Shown piece after piece: positions 1 through 14,432 of a stretch of 64,000 bases of DNA. The translations under genes were made by a program, and so were the position numbers. Positions within the stretch are counted from its first letter, which is position 1. Each line of letters opens with the position of its first letter. The notes beneath the pieces were generated by a model that was not told where the DNA came from, searched no databases, and was given only the letters and a program-made list of their open reading frames with translations. The DNA lies in contig CACRXP010000050.1 of assembly GCA_902702965.1 (NCBI GenBank), forward strand, positions 1,227,636 to 1,291,635, read 5' to 3'. The DNA is from Spirometra erinaceieuropaei. Taxonomy: Eukaryota > Platyhelminthes > Cestoda > Diphyllobothriidea > Diphyllobothriidae.

Positions 1-2892
1 AAAAAGAATTTCTAGAGCCATATGGGAAGGCAGTTGAGGAAGCGGGAGGTGTTCCATTTGCTGTCGCGACTTCCCGCGTGGTTCGTATACGCGGGATACA
101 CAGCTGCAGTTACTTTCTACTCACACAGTGGCCCTCAATGGAAGCGGCCAAAAATTGGAATCATTCAGGTGAACCGTTTTTTCAAGAATTCCGACATAAA
201 TCATTGTCCGCCTGCATTCTGGTTAGACTCCTTTAGAGGAACAGTAAATGTTGCAGTCAATGGCAATGCAGTAATTTTGGTCAACTTTGGCATCAATCTT
301 CAGTAGTATCTTGCATCATTTGGGCAGTTGTGTAGTTCGATGAAGATCCTTTGTCACCAATACAGGAAGAGGGCTTCTTAAAACATATTAGAATGAGACG
401 TGCCACTGCCAGGAGGAGAATGAAGAAAGTGTAAAATATGGATTGAAATAATATGAAAGTAGCTACTGGAGGAAAGCCACTGAAAGTGAGTAACGTTTAT
501 AGTTAGCGCCTAAAAGCGCGCAGTTTGAAATAGCAGCCTCAGATATATAAAAAGGGAGTGCAACATTAATAACAGAGACAAGAGAGACTGGAATGGCCAT
601 TTCTGGCTTGTAGGCCGTCAGCAGCCGGACATGCTCAATCCCAACTTTTCAACCACTAAGGCTCGAATTCGCTAGCTGTTGGTTAGAATTCCGAGGTTCT
701 AACCAGTGAGTCAGGGGCCCGTTATCCTATCGGTTGCGATCGAGTATGTTAGCAGAGATAGAGGGGTGCTCGCCGATTGCGATGAAGGAACCAGAACCGT
801 AGTCGTTTCAGAGCATTTTCATGAAATGTGACATTTTAGTGGAAAATGTCCACTGACGAAAGTGCATGTGATAGAAATAGGTATAACAGAGCGTGCCTTA
901 GAAAAAAAAACTCTCTAGGTCTTCACTTACATTAAAACAGACATTTCACTTAGACCTAGTGCGTAACTTACCAAATACCCCTCCGTTCCTACCTCTTTAG
1001 AATTAGCCTCACTTCCCTATCGTTGCCGTGTTTCCTAAATCAGAATCTACAGTTGAACGTAAAGCCCGTTCTTCCGGATGCTTTGGACAAATATTTATGT
1101 TGGTGTTAGTGCATCTGCTGAATTGTCATTAGAGATCAAAACTATGTGCCTGCATCTACGGTTGCAGACGTGCAGCGCGAGCTACTTCCACTTGGCGCTT
1201 GCGATTTTAAAGTAAAGTACAGTCTACCTGTCATTTTTTACGTTGGTACACAGGGTACAGAACAAAAGTGAACTAACTGGCAATTAAAGCCTTTCAACTG
1301 TAATCAGCTGCTACTTTTTAAAAGTAATTTTCTATTAATTCTTTACTTTAGACACGGGCAAGAGGTTTCTTGAGGTACAAGAACAATATGCAGACGGTGA
1401 TGCGCTTCTTGCACAATTAACTAAGCAGATTTGAATTTGGCACTTTGTAAACAAAAATACCAAAGATTTGACAAGACTTTCCGATTTGTAGTCACAAATT
1501 TGTTTTTTTTTCACGATTTATTTTGCAAATAAATTTGCACTGACCTATTGCCTTTGTCCGTGACGATTTACACTCATGCCAAGGCACGCTGTGGTAAAAA
1601 GTCCAAGTGGACAGCCGGCTTTAATCTGGAATTCGAGGTTATCGGGGTTTATTTGGAAATATTATAGTGGGGCACAAAGTTGCTACAGTTCCTTTGATGA
1701 ATGAACGATCTTTTGCTCTCACAAAGGGATCTTGCAATGATGGCTGTGCAATGGTGCAAAAGGGCTTGGTTTGACCAGTTAAAAATAATGTTTTCAAAAG
1801 AGGAAAGTGCACTGTAAAGTGCAGAACTCACATACCGACCTTCAAACCTCGCAAATAAGACGAACGTTTTGTTAACTTCAGCGCATTTCCTATGCTATTT
1901 CCAAGGCATTTATGTTTTGTGGTTAGTCATTCCTAGGCATCATTCTAAACATGAGTTTTCAAAGGTAAATGGAAATCAGCCAACGATTTAACCAAGGTAG
2001 ACAAATGACATTGCACAAGTGCGTACGAAATACCACTGACAAAGTAGGGACAATAGTTACTACGCCCGCTTTTGAGCGGACAAATGGGAGATATCCTTTG
2101 GAAGCTTTAAAAGTGCTGCAGGAAGCATGCCGTAGCAGTTTATCTTTAGATTTTATCCAATATGTAGTTTTTTTCTGTGACGTGTCCCTTACCCGGCCTA
2201 ACTATCTATCTGCCTGCACGGATCCAAAGGCCTCGTTATCTCGGGTCTGTATGTAGGATTAAATTCGATTGTAGAATCGGTTGTAGTACTTAATTGCAGT
2301 TACCTAGCATGGTTCTACAGTTCAGAGTTGAAATAAACACGTATTAATGATCCGGTTCGTCTTTTTATCTGCTGTCAACCGAAATTACTCAGGGAATTTG
2401 AGAATGTTACCGACCAACTTGGTACAGTTTCCTCATCGCTTTAAGCAAAGTTTAATCACTCTGTTTACCTTACAATCCTGAGTGCTTTAAGCTTAGAAGA
2501 AAAGTGAGAGGAGTTTTCTCAAAAAACTTAAGTTATGATTGTTTGTGCAGCATTTCACAAATACCTGCTTTTTAAATAGTGCCTCAGATTAATAATTATC
2601 TTACCACAGGACAGATTTAGGCTAACAAACTGACCTTTGGGCTTATATTTAGCTTCGACTATACCAAACATTATTATGAACACGGAGCTGTGTCAGCTCG
2701 TAATAGTTTTCAGGTTCCTAAGTAATCAACATAAAACTCATCGAAGACATTTTAAGTTCTGCTTCAATTCTCATTATACGAGGTGGAAAATTGAAATAGA
2801 CCCCTTGAGGCTTCCAAATCTACAAGAACAATTTACGAAGCGCAAACGCAAAATCACTTTACGCATCGTTATTAGCTTGAAGGCAATGTGAA
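1..2892. other. intergenic DNA, nothing recognised
   Basis: No protein family, RNA gene or clear repeat was recognised. The open stretches here are short and carry no recognisable motif. An AT-rich composition with scattered homopolymer runs is what is visible. Confidence 0.5.
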
Positions 2893-4402
2893 CAGTTAAT
2901 AAGTCAGGACGAGTTATTTGACAATATTTCGAAGGCCATTTTGTCCTTTTTCATGTCATAGTAGGTGGTCTGCCAATGAATATAGGCTCAGTAATAATGA
3001 CTAAACAATAAATTACAATGAACTGTTAAGAATGTGGAAGAGGCAAGTTTGGTTATTTAGCCATGCATCATAAGCCGACAAAAACTAGTCTTCAGTAACA
3101 CCAATCACCGACGAATGAGGGCATACCGATCTATTCTATCGTTCAACAGGCATTACTAGGGGGCAAGTGGTGGACTATGAGCACTGCGGAAAGGGTGGGA
3201 GAATTGACAACTGCAAGGTAAATCTTAGACTGACCATTCGTAACCGGTGCTCAGTAATAAAGATATGGTCGGTGTTTATCCATTATGCTTGGTCTTAACC
3301 AATTTTTTTTTTTCTGAATTCCAAACCCTCAGATCCCAAAACCTGTCCATGACCCTATAATTCATCTCTTTATTTGAGAAGGTATGTAAGGGAGAAGTCC
3401 GACTGTTCAAAATCAGCAAAAGACCTGCTGGCGATGCGTCAACGTCGCTTTGTCCTTTTGAAAAGATGTCATGTGGGGGCATTTCCAGCACATTTTTACT
3501 CCATTAGGAATCCTATAAAATTTGAAAAGGTACCAACTATACAAATTTGTCTCTGACTGCAGAGTCAAAAGCGCATCTAATTAGAATGGTCGTGCACTGA
3601 AAAGTTCAGATTAGGGTACTCGAATATCGACAAAATCTCGGGCATAAAATGTCCAAAAATCCGCAGAAACAACGATTTCGTTCCCTCGTTAGCGATGGGC
3701 GATCTAACCTGTAGGATCAACATTTTAAACTGTGATTGTCTTCGGCGAAGCATTCTTGTTTCTCAAAATCAGGCGTCCGAACACAAAAAATGTCTATTTC
3801 AAACACTCAGATCTGTAAAGAAACTAAGTCGCTGAAACCTTCATTGGCAGACACCCGATAACCAGCACATAGGCTCAACGTGGATTTTTTAAGCGGGAGA
3901 TTTTGTCTACTGATAGGGGCAGGCGCAGAGAAGAAACTTATCATAGACGAATTTGTCATAACTGAATATCTCATAGCATGCAATAAGCAGAATTGTACCC
4001 TTAATTCAACATGAAGGGAAATATATCAGAAATAGAAATGCTGCATTCCAGTGACGAAAGGTTAATGAATGATTTATCTTGCAGTTGTCAATCCTCCCAC
4101 CCTTTCCGCAGTGCTCATAGTCCACCACTTGTCCCCTAATAATGCCTGTTGAACGATAGAATAGATCGGTATGCCCTCATTCGTCGGTGATTGGTGTTAC
4201 TGAAGACTAGTTTTTGTCGGCTTATGATGCATGGCTAAATAACCAAACTTGCCTCTTCCACATTCTTAACAGTTCATTGTAATTTATTGTTAAGTCATTA
4301 TTACTGCGCATATATTCATTGGCAGACCACCTACTATGACATGAAAAAGGACAAAACGGCCTTCGAAATATTGTCAAATAACTCGTCCTGACTTCTGAAC
4401 TG
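2893..4402. repeat. foldback element with ~330-bp inverted arms
   Basis: The left arm (about 2893-3224) reappears as its reverse complement at about 4071-4402 with only scattered differences. The outermost bases read CAGTT on the left and AACTG on the right. An unpaired centre of about 850 bp (3225-4070) has no recognisable coding content. Long paired arms around a short non-coding centre fit a non-autonomous foldback DNA transposon; an inverted segmental duplication is the alternative. No convincing target-site duplication was seen. Confidence 0.75.
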
Positions 4403-5639
4403 AGCAAGTCATTTTAATTTTGAATTCTGCTCTCAGCTAATTCAAAGTTTTGGAAACTGACATGTGACTCTAATGACCGGTGCACTTGTTGAACGCCCTA
4501 GAACATTCTGCTTTTTTCCTTAGGGACACAGTAATCCTATGAAAGTTAGGCGCAATCCTTGTGAGTATTCTTCCGTTTTCTCCCATAGATCGCAAACTGC
4601 TTAAGGGGACACCTTCTCCATCTTTGCTTAGATTGACTAGATCTATAAACAATATGTGTTCCAGACCTTCCGGTGACATTTTTCTTCGGTCCTGTCAAAG
4701 GAAAGTTAGTAGTCGATTCTCTCAGACTTTGAGTTTAGCAGAAATAGCCCGGATACCCACGGTCGTTATTGATGTTTATTCATCATTCCGCTTTTAAGAG
4801 TTCCGTTTTTGCCCAAGAGTCTCACTCCATATCCCGACAGCAACATGATAGTTGGCTACTTCTAATCATAAGCTGACGGAAGCCAGAGAAGTTCAGGTAG
4901 ACACCGTAGTGGATGATAAGTCACCTGCATCTCGAGGGTCAAGTTCGATTCTGTTTCACAGATGTAGTAATAATTGTGGAAACTGAGGGGTTATAGTAAG
5001 TTTCGAAAGATTCGCCTTGGGGTTCCTCTAGATGTAATGATGCATATCCATCGGGAGTAATTTTTGGGCTACTGATGTAGTTGCTATGCAGGACGCCATT
5101 CTGCATTTGTTAGGGCCATGTTAGTACATCATTCCTCCTGGTCGGCCTTTATGCACGAGTATACTGGATGTGCTTGGCTAGTATGCAGTTTTTTATCCAG
5201 TAAAGTATGCGTTTTCTTAACGAAACACCGTCCGGTCACCCCACTCTGTCCGCTCAAATAGTTTTGCGTTCAATAGGCAGCCGGCGTTAAAAAGAAATAC
5301 TCATACTAACACGGCTACTAGATGACCTAGAAAATCTTCTGAAAAGCGGTAGAAAGTAAAGAATTGTCATAACAACTAGAAGCACTTTATGAATGAATGT
5401 CGAAAGTCGTATTACTAAAATGCTTTGCTGTGAAATCGAATTGAAATTGGTAAAACATTCGAAAATGAATCCAGCCTCCCAACGACCTTTTAACATAGTC
5501 CGTTATTAAAACGATGTTTAGGGCCTAAAGCAACGTGCATAGACCAGAAGACATCATTCAAATTCATTAACAGCGGGTATCTTTTGATAAAACTGCTCAG
5601 ACTTGTGCTGAACGAACAGTGACTGAACCAGGTTTTAGG
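4403..5639. other. intergenic DNA, nothing recognised
   Basis: Short open stretches occur on both strands but none resembles a known family and no splice-linked exon pair could be built. Confidence 0.45.
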
Positions 5640-6130
5640 CCGAATAGACAGTTCGACCGTCGTTATCGTCGATGCCAACCGTGTGCTCTACGGTAATGTG
5701 ATGCAACCGCGGTGACCTGAGCGTGAGTTAGCGTATAGTGAGTGTAGACTTGCGCAGCATCTACCGCACTCTCTCCTTCTCCCTCACCTGAGCCTCTGTG
5801 AAGACTGAGTCAAGAAGACCGGAGGTGGGAGAAGGAGCAGGTGAAAGGCACGGTCGAGTCCGCATCTTAGCGCTCCATTCCACACTCCCTGGTCCACACA
5901 GCAAATGACCAGGTCCTTTTTATAACCAACAACAACAATCGGGGGAGGGCATCAAGCGTCCCAGTGTGTGCAACATCAGCCGGCAACAGGGTCTGCCATC
6001 ACACTCCCAAGATGTTGACGTTTGTTATGATGTGCATTCCGATAACGCCCGCCCGAATTCAATATGGGTCCCGTGTTGGTCAAGCACATCTACCACGTGG
6101 CCATTTGTGGTGCACTGGCCGACTAGAGGA
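5640..6130 (+). repeat. dispersed modular repeat, copy 1
   Basis: The left module contains GTTCGACCGTCGTTA, then a block rich in CTCTCTCC and CACCTGA, then GTCAAGAAGACCGGAGGTGG. The right module has an ACAACAACAA stretch and CATTCCGATAACGCC. The same modules recur at 13735-13915, 36895-37060, 49328-49680, 57760-57985, 60755-61000 and 61755-62080. It behaves like a SINE or other non-coding dispersed repeat. No tRNA head is clear, so the class is unknown. Confidence 0.65.
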
Positions 6131-9100
6131 CTGTGAACGCAACACTATTGTTGTGATAGCTGACATTGAAATTAAAAAGATCGATTATGGATTTTTTGAG
6201 TGCTAGGCCTACGATTCTACTGAGGAACATTAGGTATCTCGGCATACCTCGCTCAACCCCAAAGTTAGCCATCAAGATCGGATGGTACCGAGGTAGGATC
6301 TAAGTGTCTTTTTGACCGATAGGACAAGTGTGGTCTGGAAAATCTAACTGATGGCATCGAGATCAACATAGTAAAATCTCAAAAACCGGCAATGCATTTT
6401 GGGAAGTTTGCATATGTGTCCAAAGCAGCAAAAAACGAAGCAGAACCACAGCACGCCTAGGCAACTCCTAATTAATGGGCTCCGATCTGAAGAAATGGGA
6501 TGACTTAAGCATTTCGACAGATTCTGTTAAGGACTGGCGATTGCAAGAATAATGCCGGCTTTCTACGTTGACTGACTTTAGAATATGCTACTAGTAGATG
6601 TCAAAGTCGTTCTGGAAAGTGTTTTTACGATTTATTTCGTGTCAAAAGCCGACAATACAAAAACATAGGACAAGGTCACTCTGTCAACATTATCACAAAT
6701 AGCCCATGGACTTATAGTTAAAGACTAAAACTCATATCCCACGAGAACACATACTTGCTGATAAGAGGTTACTGCAGTTTATGCGTGACAGAGATTCTGG
6801 TTCTCAGATCATAACTCGAGCAATCACAAATACCTCGACCCCGCACATACCAGGTGATACGCAGCCACCCAAATAAATATACATAGTGTCTGACCTAGAT
6901 ATGCATGTGTAACTAGACAGCCATACTGAAATTTATTTGTTTCTTCATGATGAACTGGGGAAAGTGTTTGAAGAATCTGGTAAATATAGTTTCTTTTCAG
7001 AATACTGGCATCTCTTATCCGTTTTCTGATTTGGATCTTATGTTGTGGGTCTTCTCATTGCTCCATTAATGAGTGTCCATCATATAGGCATTCAGTTAAT
7101 CGTTCAACCTGTGTTTCGCTGTATGTAAATAGTGAACGTTTCGGAATTTAAAATGCTCTCGGTTTTCTGGGTTTTCATGATAGTAATTCTGAGTCATATC
7201 TTGGTATGAGTTGAGAGCAGAAATAAACTGAAACTTTCAATGTGTGGAATTAGCTACCATGTTTTACAATGATTTTGAAATGGTCATGGTGGTTAATTCA
7301 CGAAACTTTCAATAACCGCACGAAATAGTCGAAATTTACACAAAACATGATGAAATGACATTTAAAGCCTTGCATGGGTAAGTAGGCTGTTTGTTGACTT
7401 ATTCGATCCTAAAAACCAACACCGGCGTCAAAGTAAGTTTACAAAATACGACGTGTGCTATTTCTGTACTAAAACTCAAACACGTACAGTTGCGGAACGA
7501 AGTACTATTATCTTTCCACTCTTAAAGGAACAAAATTCCGTCTAAAGTCTAAAATATCAATTTAGATTCCGTTCAGCTTTAAAAAACTTGTCCTTCGTGA
7601 GATGTGTTAATTACAGAAAATACCGCTCTTAACTTTGAGTTCGAATTTTACGGCTCTAGTTTTATGAGTGACCGCCACATTGGGAAATAAAGTTAATAAA
7701 TATGTGTGATCAAGTTCAATAAAATATCATCACTCCTTCCAAAACCTATTCTATTCTTTCAAATGATACGAAATTTAGTCTTCTACTTGCATCCGCGTCT
7801 GCGTTTTTGAAGATAGCCGTCTAGGGGACTTTTAACACATACTTGTCATAGATCTCAATAGATCTCATTCGGAGGCAAAACCGAAGCCAGCCGTCTTATT
7901 GAATTTGGGCATTGAGACAGTGCGACGTAAACATTTGCCCTGGTGTAGTGGACCGATTTTGTGACCAAGCCGTTTTATATATCATTTTAACATGATGAAT
8001 AAAATTTTACGGAACTTAGGGGGTCCCAGAGCCACAAGTAAATGCAGTCCAGCAAAGGCAGATTGATTAAATGTTATTTATGAATTTGGTGAACGGACCT
8101 CTGTTCAAATCTATACGATGACAATTTTCTTGTCTTTTCCAGAAGTTAACATCCAAGTGCCCATATTACGCAAAAGGTATCGACGTAATACGCGACTCTT
8201 GTTATGAAACACTTGACTCAAACGCTAGATTACTAGCTGAGGCACGATTCAGGCCTCAGTTCGTCCCCAACTGAGATGGAGGCAAATCAGTCAGAGGTGT
8301 CACTTTCAGTTTCGCCTTTTTTGCACTCCCTCTACAATCAGCATATAATCGTTTACATGAGGGTGGCATGCACCGATCTATCCTGATTGAAGTTTGGAAA
8401 TGAGAATGCGCACCTCACCTGGCGATTGACATGTTGGAACTCAAGTAGGCATTAGTTCGGAGACAAACCTCAAATACGTGGGAGATTTAAATGACATCTG
8501 AACATCTACTTATGGTTTTATTGCTGCCAACAGACAAATACACGCCAGATTCTGTCCGCAGGCCCGAAATAGGAGATTCACTCTGAAGAGTAGTTCTAAG
8601 AGAATATCGGGAATAAATTTTTTAGCAAAAACGTTGAATACCCTAGTATTTTTAAAACGACATCAGGGCAACGACAATCAGAAATGCGAAAAGTTCCAAA
8701 AAGGATTCAGAAGACCAGTTGGTTTGCATACACATGCCTTTGAGATATTCTCGTCGGACCAGTACATTTTTACTGGAACGGGGTACAAGCAATAATTGCC
8801 TGTTAAAAAAAAGCAGAAATGTAGAAGGACGATATTGTCAGCTCGGTTGTTATAGCACATGTGGAAATTTATCGTCGGACCTATTCAATCGTCCAGACTT
8901 ACGGAAGATCCCTAGGGATAGCTAACAACACCCAGACGAACTTCGGATTCATCTTGCTACTCCGAGCTGGAGGGAAAAGAACGAGCAGCAGAAGAAGATG
9001 CAAACCGGCAGGAAGGGGATATTGACCCTCTGCTTGGGTTTAGCATGGGTTAGAAGTATCTGGGGGGGAAGGGAAACTGTCACGAAGGCTGGGTCGCGTG

Positions 9101-12100
9101 GACGTCAAGTCGGGGTAACCACTTAGTCACTGCAGTCACCTTCCTCACACAGAGGGCCAGTTCTTAAGGCATATGATCGTTGACCGGGTGCATCTGGGAT
9201 GTGCTGTTGCATTGGTTCTATGTGGATATCTAGTACTACATAGGGCATTGGACAAGATTTATCTGAGTCCTCCTGAGGCCTGGTGTCCACGGGAAGTTGT
9301 AAGATGGCAATCGAAGTGGCCTTCCTTTCATTTTTTTGGTCGAGCCAGCATTACAGTTTTTCGGTAGGCGCCTTTCAGCCTTCGAATGGCTCGTCAGTAT
9401 ATAGAAAACGTTAAAGATGCGTGCCTTCTGGAGGATACTTTTCTGTACTCCGTAGGTCTTCCCTTACAGCGCTAATGAACCACAGACCTCCTGTCTTCGG
9501 TTTCATTTATCTTAAAGTCTAATTCTTCGCTCAAGTATGTGAAAACTGAAGAGTTCAGCTACAGTCGTATTCACGCTAGTTTCCGATCCACTTTTCACTT
9601 AACCAGACGTAGTCACATCGGAAAATGGACTTGATCGTCTTCACTCTTTATAGCATGACATCTATGAATAGATGAATAATAGTTGATTTTGCAGAAATTT
9701 ATCAAAAATCTCCTGTTTTTAGATCCGAATATACGAATAACACCGACAGACGAAAAACTGCAATTAAATAAACACCTTTTTAATATTGTCCCTGAATTTC
9801 CGATTAGATTAATTCTTGTGGATTTTGTTTTAGGGGTAAACACATTCTTCTGTGTAGATATCTATTCAGATAAACTGACATGTATGCAACGGTTCATCCA
9901 GTCTGCACTTTGAGGTTTAAGGCAAATAACCAACGGCTTCGGCCATAAGCTCCGAGAGAAACTGTCTCTCAAAGGATGTTTGGAGCTTTTTTTCATTAAA
10001 ATATCTACAACAGCCAAAGAAAATAGGAAGGAAACTAAGACTAAAACTAAGTTGTATTTAAAACAAAACAGCTTTTAGTCGGGGGATACAACTTGTCCTT
10101 CGTTTTCACTATCTAACCGATGCGGATACCGGATTCGTGAGTCGTTGGTAAGTCAGCAACTTTAGTTCTTTTTTGTACACTGGTCAGACTTGCGCAGACC
10201 AGTATTTTGTCATTGATTCGTACTCACACAGGCGGCAGCCTCTTCCTAAGAATCACCTGTCGATATCTCTTCCCAACCTGATTGCGTAAAACTGATGCTA
10301 TACAAAGGGCGGGTCTGTTTAAGATTGACAAAAATTAACCTTCAGCACGATTTCAATGATTTCGTCTGGTTCCATGCTGAGAAAGTTTCTATTCTGTTTT
10401 GGTTAGTCAGATTGCCAAACTGATACTGTTTGGGAGGTAACATACTTCTAGTATTTCGGGTTTTAGTCAATCTGGATTGTTATGGCGGACGGATTTTAAG
10501 TGCCACAGGCCAGGTGAGCAGGTCTTTTTACTGTTCATTCGTTAACAAGATCCACAGCCTGCTTTAATAAGCCTTTTCAACTAAACACGTAATGAATTAT
10601 AAGGCATTGGGTCAGACGATAAGATTTTGAGTATCGACTAATCAGGCAACATTTTGAAAGCCACACCGTGTTGTATAGACTGAACAGGAAAGGATGCCAG
10701 ACAGGATATTCACTGGATTTTATTTAAGACGGCATTATGGCTTTCTTGGATTCAGTTGGCAGTCAATGTCTATGGAAGTGGAATTAAAACCCCCTCAATG
10801 CACTCTTAAAGGTGATTCATACACTACACTGCACTCAAAACATTGCTTTATTTTGTGTCAAAATTTATGCTTACTGAACTGTTTTTGAAATATTGGCGAT
10901 CACCCGGGCGCGCTTAAATGTTTCCCATCCCGAGTTTCCTTCTTATCTCTTCTCGGCCGTGAACTGCACAACTAAACCCTCATTATCCTGCCTTAGTTCA
11001 TCTAGGGCCCTGTTACTGCTTTTACCCATATTTCTGCTATGCAGCCTGGATATTTTATATTAATAAAAATTGTGAATATTTTCTATCAATCAAAGTAAAG
11101 AGCTTTTAAGCGGTTGACGATCCGCAATCACGATTCAGTTAAACTACACAGTGCAGCCCACTTTTGCTTTACTTGGAGCCATGTCGATTGCGTCATTTTT
11201 TGTGGAAAGATTTAACTGTTTTGAAATAAAAGTTCCACTCATTTTTTGCTCAAGTCAGTGAAGCCGGCAGTTTAAATGGTGTATTGCGAAAAATGTTTGC
11301 AATAATTTCTCGGCGGGTATGTGCAAGATTTGCAGCAGCTTTTACGGTTTTGTTGAAGGCAAATACAATGAAAAGTATATAAGGCGGCCGGAGGCAGTAT
11401 TTGCGCCAGCTCCCGCTAACATCATCAGAGGAAACTGGAAAATCTGCGTGTTAGTGGAGTCCTTTACTTGAGCAACATGTTTATAGTCACGTCCGAGCAA
11501 ATTGCCGCTGTATCGGTCCGCAAAACGAACACGACTGGGACTGCGCTTGCCCTCAGGCACAAATAAGGTCAAGTCCATCGCATTTCCTCGTCTCTTTAAA
11601 TAGATGGCTCTATGAGACAAATGAAGTCAGATACAAAAAGGGTTACCTGAACTTAACTGTGCGCAAAAGTTAATAGGTTTCCACTCGGCGGCCTGAAACG
11701 GCACTCTGTTCGCCGTTTGACCGGCAGTGTCAGACAGATTTGTCTATACATACGCAGCTCGCTAAGAGTGCAACATGTGGCATGTTTGAGTAAACCGAGA
11801 AATGCCGGGGCATTACAAGATGACATGGCTATGTGGAATGATTTATAATCAGAAATAATCCGGAAAACGGCAAAAATCAGAGAGTTTGCAACAGAAAAGA
11901 GAGACAACTTTGCAAATTTCCATTGTGCGGTGACGCGCTAAGGCAGCTCGTTGAGAAACTCTTGGCTAGGGTCTTGTTACGAGCAGTCAGTGCTTCTAAA
12001 TCCAATTACTGGGCTAATGCTGATCTGACGGCAAGAGAAGAACGAATTCACGTGCATTAGTTCCTTTTTTGCTCTCGCTGGCAGACCAAATTTTTGGACG

Positions 12101-13734
12101 AGTAGGCGCCAGGTCAAAAGGATAGAAAGAGGATGTTCAATGGGGCTGAGAAAAGATAAAACAAAGGCAACCAAAGTTAAGCCCTTCTGAAGATGAGGAC
12201 AAGGTCAGTTGAACAAAAGCGTAACCCACAACAACAGAGACAGGGACAGATACAGGCCGCGGAGGCATAGGAAGTGCACTACTTATGAACTACTGTCTTC
12301 ACGCAACCCAGCACACAGTAGACGTAGCTTTTACCACATGCAATGTCACCGTTCGTGCTTTACGTGATAACTGTTCCACCACACACGTCCGAGTCGAAAT
12401 CAGCACGAATTTCCTGTAGGTATTGACGGCTGACGTGAAAGTAACTGGGTATTTTGTTTCGACAGTAAAACCCCTAAAGGCAGTACTCATTCGTTGACTT
12501 TCCATATGCATCTTTCATCTCCTTGGAGACAGTTTTGGCTTCTGATATGTAATGGAGAGTCCCCTGCGCTGCGGACCGAAAAAAACGAGTGACGTTGGTG
12601 GCGATGCATGCGATTGTCAGCTGCAGTCGAACCAGATGGTGTGGGTGGATCGTTTCTGGTCAGCCATCGTTTGAGACTTGAAAACAGCTCACTGCACTGA
12701 TGATGTCCGCCCGGCTATCTGTGCTAGGAATGAACTTTCAGTTTCTTCTAAACAGTTGTTTTATCCTCGAATACTCCAAACAGTTCTCTTCATGGCGGTG
12801 CCCATTTCGACCTTACCCTGGCGCAAAAAGGTTGCTGCTGGCCTGTGTGCAATCCCAATTTCCAGCGGCTTGCGAGGCGGTTGGTGGCTAATGAGGTATT
12901 TTTGACACACAGAATCGTCCGCTAAACTTGAATCGCGCGAGTCTGGTCTGCCCTTCCGACTTGCTTCAAAAAGTTTGAAAAAGTGAACGAGTAAACACTT
13001 ACGTTGGATGCCTGCGAAGGCAAACCAGACCAACATGATTGTAATTTGGTTCACTGCAGTGTATCTCCAAACATTGCCAGAGAGCTCTCAGGCACCTGCT
13101 CTTGTGGCCAATGTGGTATCTGTAGCAAAATCTGCGTAAGTTCTACCTAAATACAAAGTTGTCTTGCAACTGTACAGCATGGCATGGATTCCGCAAAAGA
13201 TGCTTTAAGTATTATCTGTTGACTCTGTTACTGGAAATGTTTGTGAATCAGATAGCATGGCCGTTGAATGATTGCCTCCCAACATGACCATTGCGGTCTT
13301 TATCGATATAAGAAAACAATTATTGCATTCCCATAAGACATTTTCGGGCACCTTTTCACTTATATTGTTTATTTATTCAGTTATTTTCGCGGATAGGATT
13401 TAAGTAATTTCGGAAACTGGGTTTACTTATTTGACATAAACTTACGCGTTTTCGGCATTTTCGCTTTAGTACAGAAGGCTGTTATTTATAGGCAACCCAA
13501 TGGTACATCCGATTTTTCGAGTCTTGTTTAACTAAGGGTCATTCAATATTAATTCGCAACTTTCGTTGTTGCATTTGGGCCAGTTTTCGATTGATTAGAG
13601 ACGTTGCGTTAATTTGGGCATATTTTTTGTTTTGCGCAACATACAATACTTGAGGCCCATTGTAATCGGGTACTTTCAAACCATGTGGTCATTTACATCT
13701 GAGAGAAATCCTAATACAGCATCAATGAGCGCAT
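6131..13734. other. long intergenic stretch, nothing firm
   Basis: No recognisable gene. The part at about 11340-13060 looks less AT-rich and holds several open stretches on the minus strand, two of them near good donor-like sites (AC|GTAAGT at about 12997-12990, minus). None matches a family I know. A short phrase near 11740-11790 (CTAAGAGTGCAACA) is repeated at about 23090, so part of it is repetitive. Confidence 0.4.
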
Positions 13735-13915
13735 GTTAATGGATCACTAATGTCTACACGTGCCACCCAAACGGGCCACGTTGTAGATGCGCTGGACCAA
13801 AAGGGGACCATATCGGATTCTGGCAGACGTTTTCGGAATGTACGACATAAAAAGTGAGAACATTTCGGGATGCGGTGGAAGACGCAATTGCCGGCAGACG
13901 TCGCGCACACAAGTT
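13735..13915 (-). repeat. dispersed modular repeat, copy 2 (right module)
   Basis: On the minus strand this matches the right module of the 5.64-6.13 kb copy: a GCCGGCAA phrase, then ACATTCCGAAAACG, then a GCGCATCTACAACGTGGCC phrase. It is shortened relative to copy 1. Confidence 0.55.
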
Positions 13916-14432
13916 CTTATAAGCTGGTTATTCTTCTCTTAGACTACAGTATTCTGAAACGACCATATTTCCTTGTTCAGACAAAGTGGCTCCCCTGTGT
14001 ACTCCGCTACCTATACTAGACATTACTGTATTGCCTCCAAAGAAATGGTCGAATTTTACAAAAAGTTAAGAAAACGTAAGACTTATCAGTGCGGTCGTGA
14101 AGATGTTTTCCTAGCATATGGCAGTAAGTACACCAGCATCCCTGAAATTACTCAACAGTGATAAGTTCAAAATACGTGTATGCATATGTATGCTCGGAAA
14201 CTGCAAACGGTAAATAAATAACATATAAAAGAAGGTGATGTAGGCGATATTTTAGCGGCTCATTCCGTTACATCTTCACTTCAATACAAGGCGAGTTCTG
14301 CTTTGAAATAAGTACAAGCTATTTCAATCACATTCAATTAATATTATACGTACTATATGTATCGCGTTAATCATCTCCCGAAGAAGACGAAGAAGAAGAA
14401 AGGGCGAATTTATGGACCATATTGTATTCGAA

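Noticed and set aside
12690..12720. CTGATGATGTCC on the plus strand
   Set aside because: No GAAA box or stem II follows at a sensible distance.
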